Shown here piece after piece: positions 1-6,933 of a stretch of DNA of 36,987 nt. The stretch's first letter is position 1. Each line of letters starts with the position of its first letter. Origin of the DNA: Accumulibacter sp. Lineage in GTDB: Bacteria > Pseudomonadota > Gammaproteobacteria > Burkholderiales > Rhodocyclaceae. The translations under genes and the position numbers were made by a program. The DNA lies in NCBI GenBank assembly GCA_016789495.1, contig JAEUOJ010000040.1, forward strand, positions 1 to 36,987. Reading direction: 5' to 3'. Under the pieces are notes generated by a model. It searched no databases, had not been told where the DNA came from, and saw only the letters and a list, made by a program, of their open reading frames with translations.

Positions 1-64
1 CCCTCCCGAAGGGGGGTCTCGGTTTGTCTCGTTGGGGCTGCGGTTCAGACGTGCGCCCTTCGGA
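1..64 (+). promoter_or_regulatory. Probable leader-proximal end of the CRISPR array
   Basis: This short stretch precedes the first repeat. The degenerate repeats are all at the other (right) end of the array, and arrays usually decay at the leader-distal end, so the leader and transcription start should lie here and further left. Most of the leader is outside the window. No promoter motif can be assigned with confidence. Orientation is an inference from repeat decay. Confidence 0.45.
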
Positions 65-1179
65 TCTTCGCCCCTCTGCAACGGGGGGCGTGGATTGAAA
101 CAGCTCGTTGAGCATTTTGATGTCAGGCAGCGCATCGCTTCGCCCCTCTGCAACGGGGGGCGTGGATTGAAACGGCATCAGCCAGCCCTGCTTTGTCAGC
201 ACGGGATTGCTTCGCCCCTCTGCAACGGGGGGCGTGGATTGAAACGACTTGACGCTGTCGATGTTTCTTTCTAATCCAGGCTTCGCCCCTCTGCAACGGG
301 GGGCGTGGATTGAAACATTGACAAAGTAGTCGATTACGGACTGGATGATCTGGCTTCGCCCCTCTGCAACGGGGGGCGTGGATTGAAACGAGCACCACAT
401 CGGCGACTATGCCGAGGCAACAGGCTTCGCCCCTCTGCAACGGGGGGCGTGGATTGAAACGGCCGGCGACAGCTATCCGGACACCTCGCCGCGAGCTTCG
501 CCCCTCTGCAACGGGGGGCGTGGATTGAAACTGCGTCTGTACCTGCGGCGTCCATGCGCACGAGTGGCTTCGCCCCTCTGCAACGGGGGGCGTGGATTGA
601 AACGCCTCGTCACCTTGCTCTGATCCGCTACAGTCAATGCTTCGCCCCTCTGCAACGGGGGGCGTGGATTGAAACATTGCCCGCGTAGTGCTCAATTTCG
701 GCACGGGCGGGCTTCGCCCCTCTGCAACGGGGGGCGTGGATTGAAACCTCGGGAACGCCTGGGAGACCATTGCTACCGGCGGCTTCGCCCCTCTGCAACG
801 GGGGGCGTGGATTGAAACATGTATTAACAAACCATATACCGAATATAACTCTCTGCTTCGCCCCTCTGCAACGGGGGCGTGGATTGAAACGTCAGTCTCG
901 GAAAATCAACCCGCATCGGACCGATGGCTTCGCCCCTCTGCAACGGGGGGCGTGGATTGAAACATCTTTACCTCATCGACCGTTGGCCACAAAACCGTGG
1001 CTTCGCCCCTCTGCAACGGGGGGCGTGGATTGAAACCTCTCAATTTGCGCAGTCAATACTTTTTGAGAGCGCTTCGCCCCTCGGCAACGAGGGGCGTGGA
1101 TTGAAACTTTCAATGATTTGTTGTCTGTCCATATCCATCACCGCTTCGCCCCTCGGCAACGGGGGGCGTGGATTGAAAC

Positions 1180-1352
1180 TGCCAGTCTGGCAGCGCCTCA
1201 AGGCCGACGTCGAATCCCGATTAGCCAAAGGTCTTGCCGACGGGCTGATCGACTCGGATCAATTCGACGTGCTACTCGAGCATCTGATCTGGACGGAGGT
1301 GAACGACGTGGTTAACATTGGCTATTCGCGTCGCCCGAGAATCGGCCGATGA
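1180..1352 (+). pseudogene. 3' end of a phage-like gene, 5' part missing
   Basis: The frame starting just inside the preceding repeat reads LPVWQRLKADVESRLAKG and continues to a TGA at 1350-1352, about 57 residues after the repeat. It has ordinary protein composition and is acidic and helical. Its stop overlaps the next start as ATGA, which is typical of a tightly packed operon, so I read it as the C-terminal part of a real gene cut off at the repeat. No start codon is available apart from ones that read through the CRISPR repeats. The family is not recognised. The position upstream of a gpG-like gene suggests a head or morphogenesis gene. Confidence 0.5.
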
Positions 1353-1627
1353 CTGACGATTTGATCCGCGTTCCGAATCGTCTGGACGGCACGCCAAGCA
1401 ATTCGTTCGTGTCGGCCACTTGCCGACACTGCCGGCATTTCGGCATGCCGACCCGCACATGTGTTGCCTTTCCCGAGGGCATTCCTGACGCTATCTGGTT
1501 CGCCTACCACGGCCACCGCGAGCCGTACCTCGGCGACCGGGGCATACAGTTCGAGGCCCGTCCGCTCCCCAATCCGCTGAGCTCGGAACGTTACGAGATA
1601 CCCGATTTTTTACGCCGCACGCGATAG
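1349..1627 (+). CDS. Small phage-associated hypothetical protein with a Cys cluster
   Basis: This 92-aa protein contains CRHCRHF (Cys25, Cys28) followed by Cys38 in CVAFPEGIPD, then an H-x-x-P and GDRGIQF pattern. I associate this pattern (C-x2-C-x-F, C-x-AFP-x-GIP, GD-x-GI-x-F) with small uncharacterised proteins found in phage-like clusters. The closely spaced cysteines could bind a metal, but a fourth ligand is not obvious. The start ATG overlaps the stop of the upstream fragment, and the next gene begins four bases after its stop. It lies wholly between two CRISPR repeats. Whether it is expressed is unknown. The function is unknown. Confidence 0.65.
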   Translation: MTDDLIRVPNRLDGTPSNSFVSATCRHCRHFGMPTRTCVAFPEGIPDAIWFAYHGHREPYLGDRGIQFEARPLPNPLSSERYEIPDFLRRTR

Positions 1628-1630
1628 TCC

Positions 1631-1797
1631 ATGATAAAGATCACCATTGATGACCACGGCGTCCATGCCGGACTGTCGTCTTTGCGGTAGCGCATGCGCA
1701 ATCCACAGGCCGGTCTTGACGCCATCGGCGAACTGGTCATGGAGTTCACAATGACCCGCTTTGCCGTCTCGCAAGACCCGTATGGCACGCCATGGGC
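1631..1797 (+). pseudogene. Truncated Mu gpG-like virion morphogenesis gene with internal TAG
   Basis: The frame starts MIKITIDDHGVHAGLSSLR, meets a TAG at 1688-1690, and continues in the same frame as RMRNPQAGLDAIGELVMEFT and then MTRFAVSQDPYGTPWA. This matches the usual pattern of phage virion morphogenesis proteins (Mu gpG / tail completion S-like): an I-x-I-D-D start, a central AIGE helix, RF, then DP-x-G-x-PWA. The coding sequence runs into the CRISPR repeat right after PWA, so the C-terminal half is missing. With a nonsense codon and a truncation it should be non-functional. The family assignment is by recognition of the pattern. The nonsense codon could also be a sequencing error. Confidence 0.65.
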
Positions 1798-1834
1798 GCT
1801 TCGCCTCTCGGCAACGGGGGGCGTGGATTGAAAC
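1798..1834 (+). repeat. Terminal, displaced CRISPR repeat
   Basis: This 37-bp copy differs from the consensus by a C-to-T change in the C run and by the T-to-G change shared with the repeats at 1071-1107 and 1143-1179. It is separated from the previous repeat by 618 bp instead of about 35 bp. Nothing repeat-like follows it. It is best read as the original leader-distal terminal repeat. Confidence 0.9.
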
Positions 1835-2096
1835 ATCTACTCCCCTACCGTTGCAACAATTTGAGGGCGCGGTTCCCGCAGCGAGGTGGCTTGGCCCATG
1901 TCCTGTTAGACCGCCCACGGTGCACCAATGATTGAACACGGTTCGTCGCCTCTCGCGGGTTGTGTCTAGGGAGGAGTGGCCATGGTCGATCCGCCGGCTA
2001 ATTGCGGTTGGCGATTCCTTGAAAGGACACCGGTCGTTGTCGTCGCTGCGGATTGGCGTACGCGATGACCGGCCGCCGCGGGCCGACAAGGGGCCC

Positions 2097-3770
2097 TCAG
2101 CCGATCTCCGCCTCGTGGCGGGGCGTGCTCTGGCGGATGCCGAGCCGACGCAACGTTCGTTCGGCGGCCAACACGCCCCGGTAGTGCGCTTCCTCGAAAA
2201 TCGAAAATCCGCTGGCGTCGGCGTGCGCGAATCGCAGGTGCGGACCGTCGGCGGCGAAGCGTTGCCGTGCCTGACCGAACAACAATCCGGGCAGCGGCCG
2301 GGCCATGGCATGCGCGTGTCGGTAAATATCCAGACGGGTGGTAATCGAGCGCAGGTCGGGATGCACCGGCGCGAGCTCGGCAAGGATGCGTTCAGCCCAG
2401 TCTTCGCGCTTCGTGTCGAGCAGCAGTTGCCGGCCTTGGCGGGGATCGATGCCGTCCAGTGCCCGGTAATAGGTCCATACCGTCGCGCCGGGCCGCAGTC
2501 GCAGCCGCTGGTGCGTGGCGATGACGTATCCCAATCCTTCGGCCTGGTAGAGCACGTTGTCCCAGGCCGGTGGCGCGCCATGGCGTTCCTCGGGTGGCCG
2601 GCTCAGCGTCAGGTTGGCCACCAGCCACGGCGCGTAACTGTAATCGGCGGCAGCATGTCGCAAGGACTGGTGACCGACGAATATGGCCGGCAACAGGAAC
2701 ACCGGCGCGGCCCAGATCAGTTGTCCGGTCTCGATGCGTAAGGTCCGATTCTCGGCGGACAGCCACAGGTCGACGATGACGCGATCGTTTCGGGCGCTGG
2801 ATTCGCCGCCGGTGACGCGAAAGGCCAGCGCATTGCCGATCAGCCGGTCGCCGACACGCGTGGCGACGGACCGTGCCAGACCGTTGGCCAGCCAGGCGTT
2901 GCCACCCGCTGAGGTCAACACCGTATCATGGCTGGCATTTTGCGCCTTGCCGTCGCGGCAGGCGAAATAGTGAATGCCGGCCCAGGCGGAGACGTCGGCG
3001 CTGCGGGTGCCGTAATCGTCGCGACAGGCGTAATCGACGTACCAATGCAGCGAAGGCGCGTCCAGTCCTTGCGCCAGCAGCCAGTCACGCATCGTCATCC
3101 GGTCGAGCGCCAGCAGATCGGCGTCGCGGCTGGATAACGCCATCGGCAGGGCGAAGGCTCGTCGGCCGTGTCGGTCACGGCGCTGTCTGTAATGGTCGAT
3201 CAACTCGCTGAAGCGTTGATTCTGCGACTGCTCGGCGGCGCTCAGGCCGTGGTGCGGCAACAGGCCGTCTTGCCAGCGGCCGTCGCGATACAGCCGCTCC
3301 TGCGGCGTCGCGCACAGATATCGTTCGTCATAGACGGGCTTTTCGGCCTGCGGATCACCGTGCAGCACCCCCAGCTCGGCGAGCAATTCACGAACCGCCG
3401 TTGCCTCGCGATTCGGCAAGGGCAGATAATGCGCGCCCAGCGGATAAGTGCTGACCTCATTTTGCCCGGCGCGCGAATTACCGCCGGCTTCGCTTTCGAG
3501 TTCGACGAGGGCGAAATCACCAAAATCCGCTCGGGCCAATTGCCAGGCGACTGACAGCCCGCCGATCCCGGCCCCGACGATTAGCACCGGCACCCGGCGC
3601 GTTTCGGATGGCGGTGGAAAATCGGCAGTGCGCAGACGGTGACCGCGGGCGATTGACGGACCGGCGAGTTCACCCGGTGGCAAGGGGGGTGGCGCACGGT
3701 GGCAAGCGGTCAACGACGACGCGCCGGCGGCGGCCAGCGCGCGCAGGAAGTCACGGCGATCGACGCTCAA
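2097..3770 (-). CDS. Tat-exported FAD-dependent oxidoreductase (amine-oxidase-like)
   Basis: The protein is about 557 aa if translation starts at the TTG that overlaps the upstream stop as TTGA. The N-terminus MSVDRRDFLRALAAAGASSL carries a twin-arginine motif followed by a short hydrophobic stretch and LTAC (Cys23), which fits a Tat-dependent lipoprotein. A dinucleotide-binding motif GAGIGG (residues 66-71) with a following acidic ELESEAGG is the FAD-binding Rossmann start. The C-terminal region with FEEAHYRG resembles the flavin-containing amine oxidase/protoporphyrinogen-oxidase fold. It is coupled to a spermidine-synthase-like membrane protein, so a polyamine or related amine is a reasonable but unproven substrate. 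A longer reading frame upstream overlaps the neighbour and is not used. Confidence 0.8.
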   Translation of the reverse strand: MSVDRRDFLRALAAAGASSLTACHRAPPPLPPGELAGPSIARGHRLRTADFPPPSETRRVPVLIVGAGIGGLSVAWQLARADFGDFALVELESEAGGNSRAGQNEVSTYPLGAHYLPLPNREATAVRELLAELGVLHGDPQAEKPVYDERYLCATPQERLYRDGRWQDGLLPHHGLSAAEQSQNQRFSELIDHYRQRRDRHGRRAFALPMALSSRDADLLALDRMTMRDWLLAQGLDAPSLHWYVDYACRDDYGTRSADVSAWAGIHYFACRDGKAQNASHDTVLTSAGGNAWLANGLARSVATRVGDRLIGNALAFRVTGGESSARNDRVIVDLWLSAENRTLRIETGQLIWAAPVFLLPAIFVGHQSLRHAAADYSYAPWLVANLTLSRPPEERHGAPPAWDNVLYQAEGLGYVIATHQRLRLRPGATVWTYYRALDGIDPRQGRQLLLDTKREDWAERILAELAPVHPDLRSITTRLDIYRHAHAMARPLPGLLFGQARQRFAADGPHLRFAHADASGFSIFEEAHYRGVLAAERTLRRLGIRQSTPRHEAEIG

Positions 3771-5269
3771 CGGATCACCTGCCGCCACTCGTGCTCGAAA
3801 TAGCGCACCAGCACCTGGTTGTTCAAACGATTGATTTCGGTTTCGACGCGCGTCATGTCGCCGGGAAAGATGAACAGCGCCGGTGTCGTTTCCGGGGTCA
3901 GAAAGCGCGTTTCCACTGGATACGCCGATGGCGGTTGATATCCGTGCCGACTGGCGAGAACGAAACCCCATTCGCCGAACGAAGGCACCAGCGCATGGTA
4001 TGGCGTGGCGACCAGGCCGACGCTCCCGATGGTATTCACCACGCACCAGAACGACTGTCGGGCGTAGAGTGGCGAAGTCGACTGGATCACCGCCAGTGCG
4101 CCGCCGTTGAGGTGCTTTTCCAGCAAACGGTAGAACGATGCACTATAGAGCTTGCCAATGGCGAAATTGGACGGATCGGGAAAATCGACGACCGCGAAAT
4201 CGAAAGTCGCGCTGTTTTCCTCCAGCCATTGCAAGGCATCGGCATTGACCACGGTGACTTTCGGCGAGGCGAGCGAGTCGGCGTTCAGCTTGCGCAGCGG
4301 CGCGGCGCGCGAGAACAGGCTGGTCATCGCCGGGTCGAGGTCGACCAGCGTGACGGCCTCGATCTGCGGGTATTTGAGCACTTCGCGCAGGGCCAGACCG
4401 TCGCCGCCGCCGAGAATCAGCACCCGCCGTGCGTGGGGCAGCGTCGCCAGTCCCGGATGGACCAGCGCCTCATGGTAGCGGTATTCGTCGCGCGAACTGA
4501 ATTGCAGGTTGTTGTTCAAGTGCAGGCGCAGATCGTCTCGCCAGCGGGTGACGACGATGCGCTGGTACGGCGTGCTTTCGCTATAGACGATTTCGTCGTT
4601 GTAAATCTGCGCTTCAGCCAAGGAGGTCAGCCGGCCGGCGGCGGCGAAGGCGATCAGCAGCAGCAGCAGGGCGCCGATTCCCTGGGCGCGCAGTCGGCGG
4701 GCCGAGGTGGCCAATTGCGCGTTGAACAGCCAGCTGGTCCACAAGGCGACGGCGACGTTGAGCACGCCGAACAACAGCCCGCTGCGCATCAGCCCGAGAT
4801 GCGGCACCAGCAAGATCGGAAAAAGCACCGACACCGCCAGCGCGCCTAGGTAATCGAACGTCAACACCTGCGAAACCACATCCTTGAATTGCAGGTCGCG
4901 CTTCAGGATACGCATGATCAACGGGATTTCCAGCCCGACCAGCACGCCGATCGCCAGCACCGCGAGGTACAACAGCACTCTGAATGGTGCCGGTGACCAG
5001 GCAAAAACGAAAAACAGACCGGCGGCCGACAGACCGCCGAGCGTGCCGACCAGTAATTCGACCTGAATGAAGCGCGCCACCAGCCGCTGTTCGACATAAC
5101 GCGACAACCACGAGCCGATGCCCATGGCGAAGAGATACGCGCCGATCACCGTCGAGAACTGCAGGATCGAATCGCCCAGCAGATAACTGGCCAGCGCGCC
5201 AGCGATCAACTCGTAGGCCAGGCCGCACGAAGCGACGATGAACACCGAGAACAGCAGGGCGTGATTCAT
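3767..5269 (-). CDS. Membrane-anchored spermidine synthase-like aminopropyltransferase
   Basis: The protein is about 500 aa from the ATG at 5269. An upstream TTG would add 15 residues but these are proline-rich and unlikely. The first ~215 residues form about seven hydrophobic segments. The C-terminal half is a spermidine-synthase-type methyltransferase-like fold with DEYRYHEALVHP (261-272), GGGDG (287-291), VDLDP (309-313) and VDFPDPSN. Cytosolic SpeE enzymes transfer an aminopropyl group from decarboxylated AdoMet to putrescine. The membrane-fused family is less well studied and its acceptor is unknown. The downstream FAD oxidoreductase starts on this gene's stop codon. Related loci elsewhere often carry DUF350 or DUF4178 genes, but none are seen here. 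Confidence 0.85.
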   Translation of the reverse strand: MNHALLFSVFIVASCGLAYELIAGALASYLLGDSILQFSTVIGAYLFAMGIGSWLSRYVEQRLVARFIQVELLVGTLGGLSAAGLFFVFAWSPAPFRVLLYLAVLAIGVLVGLEIPLIMRILKRDLQFKDVVSQVLTFDYLGALAVSVLFPILLVPHLGLMRSGLLFGVLNVAVALWTSWLFNAQLATSARRLRAQGIGALLLLLIAFAAAGRLTSLAEAQIYNDEIVYSESTPYQRIVVTRWRDDLRLHLNNNLQFSSRDEYRYHEALVHPGLATLPHARRVLILGGGDGLALREVLKYPQIEAVTLVDLDPAMTSLFSRAAPLRKLNADSLASPKVTVVNADALQWLEENSATFDFAVVDFPDPSNFAIGKLYSASFYRLLEKHLNGGALAVIQSTSPLYARQSFWCVVNTIGSVGLVATPYHALVPSFGEWGFVLASRHGYQPPSAYPVETRFLTPETTPALFIFPGDMTRVETEINRLNNQVLVRYFEHEWRQVIR

Positions 5270-5920
5270 GTTCACGCCTGGGTGCGGAGGGGGGCGGAGT
5301 GGATCAGGCGTCAAGTCCTTCGGAGAAAATCACTCGCCGGGGCCGGAAAGGCGTGGCGAGATGAGTCATGATCAACGGTGGCCGAGAAAGCTATTGTACG
5401 TCGATCGGTGACCGTCATCCGGTGGCAACGGTGCGCCGCTGGCCGAGCGAAACCCCTTGGAGGACGCCCCGGGCCGATACCTCACTAGCGCATCCGGGCT
5501 ACACTTGCCGAAAGATGCCGTCTCGCCAGCGGATCGGAGCGATGATGGCACAGCGGTGATTGCCACCACAGCGGAGTCTGTCGGCCAGGGCGGTCGTTGC
5601 GAGTTCAGAGGAAGAGCGCGAGCCGTTTTTCCAGGTGTCGGGGTGCATTGGGGCCTATGTCATGAGAAAACGGACAAAAATGAACCGCTCTTCCGATGAA
5701 CCGTGTTTCCCGCTGGTGCCGTCGACCAGTCGCCCGTCCGTGGCCCCGGCTGGCAATGGGCATCAGTCGTGATCATGAAGTCCCGGTTTGCCGATCCAGC
5801 CGGACTCCGCCAGGACGAGGAGAAAATGCCAGTGAGTGACCCGCGGAGCTCGCCAAATCCGGAGCTGTCACCGTTGAAAAATCATGTTCCGACTCGTCAA
5901 TCCCAAGCAGGTGGTTCAAA
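5270..5920. other. 650-bp region without a convincing long gene
   Basis: This lies between the start of the spermidine-synthase-like gene (-) and the permease gene (+). Several overlapping short frames exist but none has protein-like composition apart from a possible 32-codon ORF at 5826-5924. The region must hold the two divergent promoters. I could not pick a convincing -35/-10 pair, tRNA, repeat or mobile-element end. Confidence 0.5.
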
Positions 5921-5924
5921 TTGA
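5826..5924 (+). CDS. Possible 32-aa upstream ORF coupled to the permease
   Basis: An ATG preceded by GAGGAG (5817-5822, only three bases away, which is short) opens a frame beginning MPVSDPRSSPNPELSPLK. It ends in a TGA at 5922-5924 that overlaps the TTG start of the permease as TTGA. The overlap would allow translational coupling. The peptide is hydrophilic and Pro/Ser-rich, with no recognised family. It could equally be a chance frame. Confidence 0.25.
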   Translation: MPVSDPRSSPNPELSPLKNHVPTRQSQAGGSN

Positions 5925-6703
5925 TCGGTGTCGACGGGCTCGATGCCACGTTGCTGGCGGGAGTGATGCTGGCTGCCTTTGCCGCCGGCTTGGTCGATTC
6001 GGCGGTCGGCGGTGGTGGATTGATCCAGATTCCGGCGCTGTTCAGCGCGCTACCGCGGTTCGAAGTGGCGACCCTGTTCGGCACCAACAAATTTTCCAGC
6101 ATTTTCGGCACCATCAACGCCGCCTGGCGGTACACGCGACGCGTGCGCATGCCGTGGCGGACGACCTTGCCGGCGGCCTTGGCCGCTTTCGCTTGCTCGT
6201 ATCTGGGGGCGATGGCGGTTGCCTGGCTGCCGCCGTTGCTGTTGCGGCCGCTGATTCTGCTGCTGCTGATCGCCGCCGCCGCCTACACCTTCATGCGCCG
6301 CGATTTCGGTGCACTGCATGCGCCCCAGCACAGCGGCGGCCGCGAATTGGTTTACGCGGTGCTGCTTGGCGGGGCCATCGGCTTCTACGACGGGTTTTTT
6401 GGTCCGGCGACTGGCAGCTTCCTGATTTTTCTGTTCATCCGCTTTTTCGGATTCGATTTTCTGCATGCTTCGGCGGCGGCGAAAGTGGTCAACGTGGCGA
6501 CCAATCTCGCCGCCCTGGTCTACTTCGTTCCACATGGCCATCTGCTGCCGTGGCTGGCGGTGGCGATGGCTGTCTGCAATGTGCTCGGTTCGTTGTGCGG
6601 CACCCATTTGGCGCTACGTCACGGCAGCCGCTTTCTCCGCGTGGCGTTTTTATGCGTCGTCAGTGGTTTCATCGTCAAGTTTGCCGTCGACACCTTCCGT
6701 TAG
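5921..6703 (+). CDS. TauE/SafE (TSUP) family permease, YfcA-like
   Basis: This 260-aa integral membrane protein has about eight hydrophobic segments. It has the family's two hallmark repeats: GLVDSAVGGGGLIQIPAL followed by GTNKFSSIFGT in the first half, and GFYDGFFGPATGSFLIF with a later AAAKVVNVATN in the second. TSUP proteins move small organosulfur or other organic anions such as sulfite, sulfoacetate or thiosulfate across the inner membrane. The substrate here cannot be told. The start is a TTG with AGGTGG at 5909-5914, seven bases upstream. It has no operon partner on its strand, so the neighbourhood gives no functional hint. Confidence 0.85.
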   Translation: MIGVDGLDATLLAGVMLAAFAAGLVDSAVGGGGLIQIPALFSALPRFEVATLFGTNKFSSIFGTINAAWRYTRRVRMPWRTTLPAALAAFACSYLGAMAVAWLPPLLLRPLILLLLIAAAAYTFMRRDFGALHAPQHSGGRELVYAVLLGGAIGFYDGFFGPATGSFLIFLFIRFFGFDFLHASAAAKVVNVATNLAALVYFVPHGHLLPWLAVAMAVCNVLGSLCGTHLALRHGSRFLRVAFLCVVSGFIVKFAVDTFR

Positions 6704-6840
6704 ATCGGGATGGTTTTTGCCAGAACCCGAATTCACGCCGGAATCAGCGAAAATCGAAACGTGCGTGATGAATTGATCCAGTAATTCACGGTTACAAACC
6801 ACGGCAGGCTGAATCCAGTTTTATACAAATAAACAGTCGG

Positions 6841-6933
6841 TTACATCACCGTGCGGAGCAGTTGGCGCTTGGTGATCAACTGGATGATCGCCTCAATGTT
6901 TCCGCCGGCAGCATCTGCCAACAGCATTTTCAT
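6841..6933 (-). CDS. Possible 30-aa ORF coupled to mutY
   Basis: The ATG overlaps the mutY stop as ATGA and opens a 30-codon frame beginning MKMLLADAAGGNIEAIIQLI and ending at TAA (6841-6843). It is amphipathic with a predicted helix. No family is recognised. The perfect overlap is the only argument for expression. It may be a chance frame in the mutY 3' region. Confidence 0.25.
   Translation of the reverse strand: MKMLLADAAGGNIEAIIQLITKRQLLRTVM

Larger units (their letters stand above)
1180..1797 (+). mobile_element. Phage-derived segment occupying a CRISPR spacer position
   Basis: This 618-bp segment starts directly after the repeat ending at 1179 and ends directly before the repeat starting at 1798. 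It reads as three collinear + strand genes, as in a phage morphogenesis operon: the tail of one ORF (to 1352), a complete 92-aa ORF coupled by ATGA (1349-1627), and the 5' part of a gene resembling Mu-type gpG / phage virion morphogenesis proteins (from 1631). The flanking repeats share a variant base with the repeat at 1071-1107, so they were probably consecutive repeats before the segment arrived. It may be an oversized acquired fragment or a later insertion into a spacer. Phage origin is inferred from protein resemblance. Confidence 0.7.
65..1834 (+). CRISPR. CRISPR array, 17 repeats, with one 618-bp interval in place of a spacer
   Basis: The repeat is about 37 bp, beginning GCTTCGCCCCTC and ending GCGTGGATTGAAAC. 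Copies end at 101, 173, 245, 316, 389, 460, 531, 603, 675, 747, 818, 890, 963, 1036, 1107, 1179 and 1834. Fifteen spacers are 34-36 bp and all differ. The copy at 855-890 lacks one G of the central G run. The copies at 1071-1107, 1143-1179 and 1798-1834 carry CTCGGCAAC instead of CTCTGCAAC. The repeat core can fold as a CGCCCC/GGGGCG hairpin. The ATTGAAAC 3' end is the usual 5' handle of mature crRNA in class 1 systems (type I or III), but the subtype cannot be fixed because no cas gene is in the window. The interval 1180-1797 is 618 bp of phage-like DNA. Confidence 0.97.

Noticed and set aside
32..1228. Several reading frames of 60-235 codons across the array with repeated motifs such as SPLCNGGRGLK, FNPRPPLQRGEA and FQSTPPVAEGRS
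   Set aside because: They are translations of the CRISPR repeat in different frames. The periodic identical segments come from the repeat and the rest from unrelated spacers.
1610..2581. 323-codon minus-strand frame
   Set aside because: It spans the array end and runs antisense-register through the FAD oxidoreductase gene. Its composition is Arg/Pro/Ser-rich and shadow-like, and it has no family resemblance.
3608..4849. 413-codon plus-strand frame opposite the spermidine-synthase-like gene
   Set aside because: It is a high-GC antisense shadow. The minus-strand frame has clear membrane segments and aminopropyltransferase motifs.
5884..6768. 294-codon plus-strand frame overlapping the permease
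   Set aside because: It is Arg/Cys-rich and out of register with the TauE/SafE motifs found in the neighbouring frame.
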